From Cristatella mucedo (taxonomy: Eukaryota > Bryozoa > Phylactolaemata > Cristatellidae): a stretch of DNA of 64,000 bases. The stretch covers positions 5,898,001 through 5,962,000 of the forward strand of contig WPIO01000009.1 of the NCBI GenBank assembly GCA_009760855.2, read 5' to 3'. This document shows, one piece after another, positions 45,501-57,600 of the stretch; position 1 is the first letter of the stretch, and every line of letters starts with the position of its first letter. The notes beneath the pieces are model-generated. The model did not search any database and was not told where the DNA came from. It saw only the letters and a program-made list of their open reading frames with translations. Position numbers and translations under genes: made by a program.

Positions 45501-48500
45501 AGTTTGCCACTACCTCGTACAAACCTCAAATCCTTTGGAGACCATGCATTCAGTTCGTATGCTCCCAAAGTCTGGAACTCCCTCCCGACATGCGTCAGAA
45601 CATCCCCTGACTTGACCACATTTAAAAAGAACCTAAGAACACACCTATTTAGGACAGCATTTAGTGGGTCCCTGTGATTCGTCCTTCATGTGCTTATGCA
45701 GGCTCACACTGGGCTTGCTGCCACTAACCACATTTGCATGCTGACCCTGTGCATGTCACCCCTAACCATGCTATTCATGTTGTTTGTTTATCAAGCATGA
45801 TATTACTCACCATTCAGTTGTACTTCCCTTTGCAGCAAATGTAAAGCGCCTAGAAAGAGATTGAGTTCCCTGAGAGCGCTTTATCAAGTGCATTAATTAT
45901 ATTATATTACAATTATTAAACTTTCTTAAATTAAAAAATGAACTAGTTAAGGGCAAACCGAGCGTGATTCAGAAACTTAAAAGGGTAACGCTTAAAATTG
46001 GCTCTGCCAGCACATTTCCCGTTGAATCTGAACGAAACATAGGTGCCCTGTTCCAAAGTGACCTTGTAATCGACAATCACACAGCTCCACTATCAAGTGT
46101 GCCTAATTTCAGCTACACCACATTTGTGAAATTTGAGCTTTTTTGGACATGGATAGCACGTCTAAATTGGTCCACGCATTTGTTACGTTCGGTCTTGACT
46201 CTGTAACGCACTGCTTGCGGGTTTACCCGCCAGCACTCAGGCGTTTACAGCTGGTGCAAAACTCTGCAGCTAGGCTTGTCTGTCACGAGCGTCGAAGTTG
46301 CCACATCAATTCAATTAATCAATTAATCAATCAATTCTCGCCAACTTGCACTGGTTCCCAGTCAAGCTACGCATCGACTTCGAGGCTTTCCGACTTACTT
46401 TTACGTTCATCGACTATTTAGCTCTAGCCTACCTATCAGATCTTCTTTCACGTGAGGTTAAGCGTCGTACCACCTGATTTTTTAAATCTTATCTTTTACC
46501 CATACCTCTTGCGAACTCCTTTGGAGGTGTAACTAATTATTCCAATTGTAGTCTGAAATGTAATCGAAAACAAACTTCCAAGTGATTGAACGTTTACACC
46601 ATATTAATCATTTGCTTTGTATTTACTGCAAGATTAGGTTTATTATTGAGCGACATGTCAAAGATGATTTGAACTCGACAGAACCTTAAAATATGTGCCA
46701 ATGGCATATAAAAGAAATCAAGCCACTAAAAAATTTAGTAAGCGGTTATTCTAAATGTTTGGTTCTGCCCTAGAGCTGCCCTCACACAAGCAAGCATACA
46801 TGCATACCCGCACACATACCAGCACACATGCCAGGCACATATTTTCATGTTTTGGATTTACGGTCCGCCTTCGGGGTCAGGACCATCTCTAGCGATACAG
46901 GCGTAGGGTAGGTTTGTTGTACTCAGGCTTCAGGAGTTGGCTGATTTAACTCCCTCAGACCGGTACGTAAAGAGCGTAGCGAGCGTAGTCAGCACCGGCA
47001 CGTAAGCGCTACTAACCGGCTAATACTAAACTGTCGCTTTCAGTGCTCAGTTGTGGCCGCTTGTGTTTTTAACCGGACTACTGAGCCGCATTGCATGGTC
47101 CACAAATTGCACACCGTAGGACAAACGCTTTCGCGGTTACAAGACTACAAGCAGTGAGCCATATGAATCCAGACGGGATATACCATATGCATGGACCGGC
47201 ATGGCTGTGGTATCGTTCTCTAATCAGGCAAATATTTTCCAAGTGAATATGTGATGGCAGAGCTACCGGGCACAGCCACAACAACGTGACCAATCAGGAG
47301 AGGACTTGCTCACGATGCGGTCCGGAAGCTGACAAGGATGGTTGCCAAAAAAGTGCTCTGCTCATTCACGATGCATCTTATCGTTACACGGTGATAGCGG
47401 TGAAGTTACAGAGTGTCGCCCTGAAAAGCAATACATGTCAAGAGATGGCTAAGTGTAACGCTCCAGCGGAGTTTAAATTTGATGAGCCGGCGTTATGGAC
47501 GGCATAGAGAAATCATTTTTACCGTTGTGTGACGGCAACCAAACTGACGGCTGAGGAACAGGACGTACAGATAGGTACACTTTTGTACGCCATTGGGCTA
47601 TGTTTAACCACCGCTGTGAACATCCGGGTGAGTCTACCTATGCATTTATAGGCGAACTAAATGATTTATCTTTGCACTGCAAATAAGGTGCGATGAATGA
47701 CGAGTTTGTCCGAGACCGCCTGGTTGTGGGCTTGTCCGACCTCAAACTTTGAGGAGCCCTGCAACTAATCCCCGACCTTATGTTAACTGTGGCGGTACAA
47801 ATAGGCTTCAGACGGAGATGGTAAAATCACAGCTGTGTCTGCAGCACCCGGTTTCAGATGTCTCTGAGGTTCGTCGGCGACCACACTCAGCCGATTATCC
47901 TGAGCCCTGCGTCTTAGAGGCCACTAGCCGCACAGACAGTAGGAGAGTTAAGCTTTTCCATGACGCAAAAGAAGCTAACAGCTGCCGGAAATGTAACTCG
48001 GCTCACACTCAGGGACGCTGCCCAGCACGCGACCATTGTTACAATACCTGCGGGAAGTTGGGCTACTATAAAGTGTGTTGCAAATCACGCATAAAACCCG
48101 ACTCTAAAATAAGAGAGGTCGCTGCTGAATCCGATGGTGAGAACTTCACAGTAGATGCCTTTACGAAGCCTGTAGCGGTGGAGTTCCACTCGGTAAGGGC
48201 ATCATCACTCTGGCAAGTGGATTTGTTCGGGTATGAAATGATCATTCAGTTTACAATACGCCTTGAACATCTACAGGCTTCAGCCCGTCACAACTGACCA
48301 TGGCACGATAGGTTAGCCTGTGCTCCCTCGGCACGTCAAACCAAAATGGCCGGCAAAGGAGACGGTGCAACTCAACGACTGTGAAAAAGAGCTTCACCAA
48401 TACTACCGCGATCGCCATCCTTCTGCTCTCCCATTTCTACCTCCTCAACCCGGCCGACATGTATTAGTGCACACTGATTGTGAAAACAGCTGGAACGCAA

Positions 48501-50891
48501 GCGCAACGGCCACAGCTTAAGCAGGTACACCCAGGTCATTTGTCTCGCAGACCAACAATGGCAGCACACTTCTGCGGAACAGAAAGTATATTCGACCGAT
48601 TGACACGATCTACAGGTCACCAACAGTGAACCTCCTGGCACTTCCCTACATCTACCCTATACCTACAGTTCAAGTACATCCGAACCCAACACATGCAGTT
48701 CAAGATCAGTCTCAAAATATTGCCGATGAGATGCACACCGCTCAAGACAAAATGACGAGATCTGGAATGGTGGTAAAGCCACGAAGGCTAGATCTTTGAA
48801 GTGAGATTCTTCATTTTTTGGAGGAAGGTGTGTTAGAAAAGCTACCTGGCGGAGCCACAACGTGACTAATCAGGAGAGGCCTCGCTGACGACACGGTCCG
48901 GAAACGGACATAAGATGGTTGCCGAAAGACGTGCTCTATTAATTCGCTATGCGCCTTATCGTTAAAGTATTCAGCTGAAAGATGAGGCAATTACTATCTC
49001 TTTGGTAAAACAACCGACATCATTGGGATACCGAGTGAGTACAATGTCAACGCGAAGAAGGAAGCCAGCGAACGAGATCTTGTAGACAAAAAAGTACACA
49101 ACTTTGCTCCGTGCTGACTTGTGATGATTTACTTTTTCTCCAGTTAAATATGGTATGAAAGCCTCGCTCACGGGATCGAAACGCTACACCCGCAATAGTA
49201 ACAGCAAACGCTTCAGTTGGTAATGCATATCACTGTGTGCCGTAACTCGGCTTACCAATCGGAAAGTCGTGGAGTCTACTGAAACATTTTGCTCCTCAAA
49301 ATACTTTTCCAGCTTGCTGCTTTGATAGCTGCAAATGATAATTGATTGTGTCAAATTCTTTGACGAAGATTAAATTTCCCGAGTGCGGCTGCTTAGTCGA
49401 CAGGCTTTGCATTGCCATTTTCAAAAAGAGAAGCAAAGTTCACCTGCTCGGCTTGAAATCCCTCTTCATCAGTTGGTACTGTGGATAAGTGTTCAAGTCC
49501 TTCCACTCAGTCTCTACGATAGATTTAACGCAAGGTGATGGTAGCGGAAACGTCACACTTAAAGTTGTCGAAGACTTGTTGCTAGCCGCACGTGACCAGC
49601 AGCCGACAGGTGGCTGAACCGAGATGGCTTCAGGGACGGGCAGACGGAAGCCACCGCCTCTCCCTGGATAAATACAGGGCACCCTCTTACCTGAAGGAAA
49701 GCCCAAAACGCTCAGCAATTTTTCCATCAGGCCGCGATGATAAGGATTGCTTTGCAGTTGGCCTGCCGTGCTGCATTTAAAGATGACCTCCGAGGTAAGC
49801 AGCTCGGCCAGTATGCATCCTATTGACCACACGTCTGCAGCAGAAAAAAGCTGGTCTTTTCCAATCGCGAGACAGCGGCCAGAACGTCGCACGTACTCGG
49901 CAAGCTGGCCGAAGTTACCAATGGCTTTCGTATAGTGCTCGGCCCCGAGAAGGAGCTCTGGTGCCCGATACCAGATCGCGACCACTACTGGATCCACGTC
50001 AGCTAGTGGCTTTAAGGGCGAATTGTACAGCCGTGCAAAACCCATGTCGCCTGCAACGAGGTTAAGATAGTAATTGATAGTGCACAAGTATCGATACCTC
50101 ATGGAACGAGAAATGGCTAAAATGCAGTACTGAATAGCTCACCACTTCTACAAGGATCCTATTTATAATTCCATCAACACCCTAATGGATTGAATGCTAA
50201 GAGAATTAACTTTCATGTTCAGTATCCCCAACCCTCACGGCTTGGCTGCTGAGAGTTTGGAACAGAGAAGTGCTGCAGAAACAAGATGTTGGCAACAGTA
50301 TATCCATACATACTACAGCAAACTGAGAAATGCACCCGTAGCTTTTGTGGTTGACTGCTATTGAGCTAAATCTTATTTTGTATCCATTGAACCGCAACAT
50401 GCTTGGTCTGTGCATAATCAGGGCAACGCTAAGTCATCCAATTATTTAGGCACGTGCTGACCGTCAACAATCTTTTTAAAACGCACCATGCCTTTGATAG
50501 TTTGAAGCATCTTGGCTGCTCATTACCTCTTAGCTGCCTTTTTTCTTTTCTGCTCCTGCGTGCCGTATAATAATAATAATACATTTGATATAGAGCCTAT
50601 GGAGAACCAAATCTTTTTCTAGGCACTTTACTTTTGCTGCCTTGTCTGCTTACATGTGCAAGATTGGAAAGGAAGCATGTCGAAGCATTTAGTGGATCCA
50701 CGTGATTCTTCCTTAGTGTGCTTTTGCGTATTGACACTGCGCTTGCTGCTGCTCACCATACTTGCAGGCTGACCCGTGCATGTATAAACATAAACATGCT
50801 ATGCTTGTTGTCATAGAGCATGTTACCACTAACCATTCGATATCGTACTTCCTTTGCAGCGAACGCGAAGTGCCTAGAAAGAGATGGAGTT

Positions 50892-50977
<86 letters not shown>

Positions 50978-51635
50978 AAAAGAAAGAGAGAGAGAGAGAT
51001 AGCTATTAAAATGCGTTACTAATACTATTAATATTATGATAATGTTACTTACCTGGGATCTCATTACCCAGCGGCCCCGATTTTCTAAGCTTCGGCATGC
51101 TGACCAAAGCATAATACTCGTATTCTCATGAATGCTGGTTAATGCATGATACCGTTTATTTAATTGAAGGCTGTTTATTGCTTTTCATGAAAAGAGTTGC
51201 AGAGCACTTGGATAGATATTTTGTTCTCTCTGGGTGCTATATAAACGTTCCCTTATAAAATTATTGTGATACTCTGCAATTTTACTTGATTTATTCATAC
51301 ATGGACATCATTACATTCTATTTCTAGAATATCGCGATGTTTATTTATTCGAATTGTAATACTGCACATGAATTAAGTTTGGATCAGCCAACCAAACCAA
51401 TCTTGTCCAGCAAATAGCCATTACTCTTGGCCACCGCCAATTAATAATAATAGCACGAGATTCAATAATTCAATAGCCCATGTTACCTCTTCCTGTAAGT
51501 GTGCTCAACAGAGTCTTAGTTAAACTCCACACTTGCTGCATGACACGGTTTGTTATATTTAAACTCCTCACCTGCTGCGTGACACAGTTTTTTATTTGAA
51601 GCTAGAGCCGTTTCGAGCTAACAGTTCGCATCAAG

Positions 51636-51681
<46 letters not shown>

Positions 51682-54600
51682 CATCTTAGTTTTCCTTGCA
51701 ATAATCGCTCTTACTTCTTACGAGTTTAACGTAGGCCTGAGTAATCGATCTGCCGCGCCATTTGAGACCAGCGGCAACGCATGAAATGCGTTGCTAGAGG
51801 TGCTAAACCTTCAAGCTGCTGTGCTCCTTGGCAGCTGCTGCTGGGTCAACCAAGAGTCCCCGAGAGGCACCAAGAGGCACAAGGAGGAGGAGATGCTGAT
51901 AAAGAGAAGCATGCGACATGCGTCAAATGCAATAAGTCCTGACCGAAAAAGGCACTGCTGTCAAATGACCTCTAGTCAATGTTCAAATGAGGCTGTGTTG
52001 TGTGTGCCCGTTACTTCTCGGCCACTGTTGTGAGCCCCGACCACGGGTAGTTGGACGGTTGGCTCAGTGCTGCCTTTGATGTGGGCGTGTGGCCCACCAC
52101 GGTGGCTCACCACGGATGCACTCCCTTATCTCTGGTGAGTCAGCCCCTAGCTCATATATGTACACGCTGAGGGCTGACTCACCACAGATAAGGAAGTACA
52201 ATGGCATTCTATGTGGCAACGACGACGGGAATGTCACTGCCCTAGCTCTGCTAGATCTGTCTGCTGCCTTCAAAACCATAGATCACGAAGTTCTGCTTGC
52301 ACGATTCAGAACAACGATCGGTCTGGCAGATGAAGCACTGGCGAGGTTTAAATCATACTTGTCTGATCGTGCTCAATCCGTGTCGCGTGGGGGTTAGATC
52401 CCACGCACGAGAAGAGTCACCTGTGGAGTCCCTCAAGGGTCTGTACTTGGTCCCTTGCTATTCTTCATTTATACACAACCTTTGGGAAAAGTGATTAAGG
52501 CACATGGAATAGGATATCACTTCTATGCTGACGATACTCAGTTGTATTTGTCATTCAAACCGTCGAATATGCGGCAGCAACTGAGAAACTGAATGCTTGC
52601 CTTGCCGATATTCGATCCTGGATGTCGGCAAACTTCCTGAAATTAAATGATGATTAAACCGAACTACTGGTCATAGGACACCCTAAGCGTGTGGCCGGAT
52701 TAAAAGGCTTTGCTGCTCTAATAGGTTATCTTATTGTGCAACCATCACCACGTGCTCGAAATTTAGATGTGTTCGATAGCTGCCTCAATTTCAAAAGCTT
52801 CATTCAAAAGACTGCATCTAGAGCTAGCCACCACATCCTATCCCTATCCAAGATTAGGAGCTGTCTCTCACAGTGCTTGTAAAAAATTTAACTAGCTCTT
52901 TAGTTCTGTCTCGGCTTGATTATTGTAATTCCCTTTTGGCAGGGCTGCCAAAGAAAGCTACTATGCCACTACAGCGGACAATGAAAATGGCTGCAAGGCT
53001 AGTCTTCAAGTCCCAGCGGTTTGAGCACGTGTCTCCGTTGCTGAAAGAGCTAGGATGATTGCCGGTTGAGCAAAGGATAAAGAGCAAAGTTCTTACGCTG
53101 ACCCACAAGGTCCGCCACGGCTTGGCTCCTTCGTACCTAGCTGAACTGCTGCATCAGTTTCAGCCTGTTCGTGCCCTCCGGTCCTGTGTGGACAATAAAT
53201 TAGCTGTCCCATTCCTCGCTTAAAGACAGATGGCGACTGAAGGTTTAGCTCTGCAGGTCCTAGACTGTGGAACTCGCTTCCACGATTCTTACGCAACGAC
53301 AACTACTTTCCTACTGCCGACTATGGCTCATCCTTTTCTGCGGTCATGAGCTGCTACTTCTATGCTACTCACTACCTCAACTGCTCTCCTAACTTTGCCA
53401 TGCTTCCCACTTTCTCTTTGTTGCGTGAGACGAAGTCGGTTGGGTCCCGAATGCGTACCGAAAGCCGCGTAGGCTGTGAGTGGGCTATAAAAAACTCTCC
53501 TGAGTTATACCCACATGGTCTTTATGACTTTGAGGAGTTACAGACGGAGATACATTACATTACATGGTAGCTGTAGACATCTTGAAGGTTGCCATGTCAG
53601 CTCGCGGCCGAGAATACCTACTGGTACTGCAGGACAGCTTCATTAAATGGCTCGAGGCCGTACCTTTGCGAGACACATCGGCGGAGACAGTTGGGACGGC
53701 CTGTTAAACATTTTCGTTCGTTTTGGTATGCCGCGCTTTCTGCACTATTACCAGTGCAGCAATTTCTAGGATTTTATTACCATTGCTGAGGATATCCTTT
53801 TTGTCACAGTATTTAGCTCTTCTAAATTGATACGTAGAACATTGTGTGGCATGCCTGGATATTTCGAATCATGCAAAGTGCAAAGTCTCCACCAACGTCG
53901 AGGAGCGAGCTCCCACAGTAGTACTGCAGGCAGGACATTTCAGCTGGCCGCAGCTGTCCTCGCTCTCTTCCTTCCAGCCACAAGCTAGCCTTTCATAGAT
54001 CTCAGTAGCCCAGCCGTAGCAACTGGAGCTCTGGGCTTGCAAACGCATGTCATACCTGCGCGGCGCTGGGCATCCGCTTTACATAGTTGTAGGCAGATAG
54101 CTGCAAATAATCCGAGCTAGTTTGGTCCAGCGGTTAACGTGCTCGCCCCCCCCCCGACCAAGGTCTGGCTGAGGTCGTGGGCTCGAGCCCGGAGGCATGT
54201 GTGGAGCACCTGAATAGAGATTAAGTTCTCTTGGAGTGCTATACAAATGAATTATATTTTTTTATATTTTTATTAAAACACTTGGGTGTGCCTTGTCAGC
54301 TGATCGCTCCCAGAAGGCAGTGGCCACAAAAGTGGCATGCCTTAGTACACAGCCAGATTTATTATCTTACGGTCATGTCTTCGATGACCCCATAATAGAA
54401 CGCAAGACCCTGAAATTAGAGAGCTTTCCAAACTTTATGCTATGCCTCCTTGTGCACAGTCGTGAATACTTCAGTGTAGCATAATTATAATATAATATAA
54501 TATACGTATCACAATTTAACTTACCATCATAGTGTCAACGTAGCAGTCTATGCCATGGCTTAGCTAGGAAGCTTGTGATAGCAATTTACGGAGCAGCAGT

Positions 54601-57600
54601 CATGATCCTTTTGCAAGCGCTCTGGGGTCCCAACAGTGTAAAATATCAGGGACAATCATCGTGCCCACTACTTGATATTGAAATTTACCACCATGCCCAA
54701 TGACTGATACTTCCATAGAGCGTATGCAATGTTGCATTAATGCTGCTATTTTTAAGTCAATTAAAGCTGTTTTGTTAACCCTCCTCATCCACGCCTGGGG
54801 CTTCACAGACCACTTTGTGCTATTGAATTGAAACATGCTGGTTAGGAACTGAGTAGCACATTACTATAAGTCGCTATGTTTTTATTGCATAGTCCCACCT
54901 CATTCATTGGGTCCCCGTCACAGTGGTTACGTCACTATGTAATGGCACCAGCCAGTCACTTCTAGTCAACGCCGCCACGTGCCCCTTCAACTTGTCGAGC
55001 TGTTGCTCAACGACGTGGTCAGCAGCGATCTGAATGTTCGGCCGAGGGCCGGCCGGACTCGTGAAAATCTTCCATTCTACCGAGTCCGTGCATTGCCTCG
55101 GTCGAGAGATCTTTAAACTCCAAGGGCTAATTTGGCACGGCCGTCTCTGACCCACGCATGTAGAGCCTGGTTTTTGCAGCAGATGCTGCTTGGCTCTCGT
55201 GGACGTTTGGACGTAATGTGTAGCATTCCACAGGCGACAGTCGTGGAGTCTCGCGTAAGGAGAAAAGCGAGTATACGAACTAGTAATTCTTTCTTTTGCA
55301 ACAAATGTAAAGCGCCTAGAAAGAGATTGAGTTCTCTGAGGGCACTTTATCAAGTGTGCTGTTATTATTATTATTACGTTCGACTTCTTACTCCCCCTCT
55401 ATGTTCCAACTCCCAATAGCGTCCATGGTGGATATAATTTCGTATTCTTGGACATTTTGTCAGCATTCAGTCAGTTAACGTATGACTGGAGCTCTCGAAC
55501 AGATTCGCAGGATAGAAAACCAATGAACACGAGCAGCATGGCCCAGTTGAACATTCGATGACCAGCCGTTTTAATGCGGAGTTTATCGCAGATATTGCAG
55601 GCCAATTAGCCGAGGAAACAAGCAGACTTGAGGTTTTTTATCCGATTGGCCACGAAAACCCTCGTTTTTACATGGCACATGACTATCTCTCTCAATAAGC
55701 CGTAACGAAAAGCATACTTTCATCCTAAAAATAATGCTAGCTGATTTAATAGCCTCCTTTTTATGGCGACGGAAGAGCCTTTACGACAATTACAACCACT
55801 TGCAGTGGCGATTAAGGATCGCCCACCGCAGGATTCGAACTCCCGACCTCGGCCCCGAGGTCGTGAAAAGCAACCGCCTTACCTAGTGTGCCATTACGGC
55901 TCGCCAAGAAAAGTAAGTTCTGCTTCTGGTGTGTTTCAGCCAAGTACGACTCAGCGTTTACTCAGTCAGCCAGCCTTCATGGCAAAGAAAGCGCGACATC
56001 TCTGCAACTAGCAGCTAGAAGCACCTCGCCTGTCTAATTTTGCTATTGCTAGAACAACAGCTCTCTTTCATATGCGCGAGCCTCATTGTTTTCTCTACAA
56101 TTGTGGCAGCTCCAGCGCTTCGTCAGAGCATGCCGACCACCACTGCTTTCTGACATTTTCCGGCGATCTGGCAAATTTATCGGGCAAGCCGCCTGGTTGG
56201 AATATCCGAGTTTGGGCTGGAGTTGATGATACGTTGCATAGACGTTAAACGAATCGGGCCCTTTGGACAGCCCGATATTAGCTCTTCGTGATTTGCAGAA
56301 GCAGTCTCAGAGCCAGAGCAGAGTCACTTGCAGCCGCGCTTACCAGCAGCCTAGCTACTGTGCAGCTACTAACTACTGCTAGATTCTACTTGCCTGCCTT
56401 AATTAGCCGGCAGCCGCACTTACCTATCAACACGCGGCCTCGACTTTCTCCTTCTCCCATGACCAGGATGTTGTCAGGCTTCTGAGAGTAGAGAAAAGGC
56501 AACGTACTCATCATCGTTGTCCCGAGCCTCAGTGTCAACCGCACACAGCAGAAATCACATCTTGCACACCGCAGAAATCACTCAGGGCTCTTGACGAGAA
56601 CGAACGGTTAGTGCAACGTAGCACGCCCAGGCGAGAGCTCAGACAGGGAGGTGGCTAATGTTTACGAACGAACGAGTAGGTAGACGGTCGTAGCCAGCAA
56701 CCGTGGCCTGGCGAATGAGAAGATGCTGCATGACGAAAGAAAATCTGCACCCAAACCAGGTAGTGTTGGGAATGCTGCTCCGAAAGCTGCCACCAGGTGG
56801 CGAGTGAACACAATCGCTGGGAACACACGCACGCCGTCTAGCTTAGGTCCTGCTTCTGTCTTGCATTGGTCTTCCTTCCTTGCAGGAAGTGTGCACAATC
56901 GTTTGTCGCTTGTCTTTCTTCCTACCTGCTTCTGTCCTAACGGATTCTGCTCCACGGTTTCTAGCAGCTTTTACATGGCGATTCTAGCTTCCTATCTGCC
57001 TTTGTCCTAAGTGAGCCTTCGGTGTAAGGCAAGAAAGTGTTCCAAGACTTGGGGAAGAATTAGCGAAAATTCGGCAGCCAGGTCTGGTTCCGACGTGTGG
57101 CCGAGACTCTAACAAGACTGGGCGAAGGAATAAACGTAGGTGCCAGCATGGGCTCTTGCTTTCATAAGCAATGCAGACAATATGACCAACGAAATCATCG
57201 AAGCCTTCCCACGTGAGAAACGTTTAAATGCTCACTGTATGCACGAAGCAAGTAGGAAGTATGACTTCAAGGAGGACTGACCTTTTAAATCATCCTACAA
57301 GAAGAGAGACTGAAGTAGGACGGGAAAATGTAGGAAGCGAGGCTTGCTGTGTAAGCTTCACCTAACTAATGGTGAGCCGTGATGGGCCAAATGAGCCAAA
57401 TCGCTTAGCTACGCTATGAACTAACCTCAGATGCTTCGGAGACCACTTCTTTATTTCTGATGTTTGTTAAGCCAGGAACTCACTTCCAACTGACGTCACG
57501 ACAGCCTCTGACGTGACGTTCAAAAATAAGCCAAGACGCAACTGTCTCGCATAGCATTTGCTGGGTCACTGTGTTTTGTCCTTATTTTGTACTTTTGTGT

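Noticed and set aside
48091-48115. KPDSK on the plus strand, resembling the CDK8 KPDSKAF segment
   Set aside because: It is on the wrong strand and sits in the gag-like frame of a Gypsy element; the true exon is at 49256-49328 on the minus strand.
54904-55353. Minus-strand open frame of 149 codons in CDK8 intron 3
   Set aside because: It begins in a LINE tail and shows no domain; it also does not supply the missing CDK8 exon, which is at 56424-56481.
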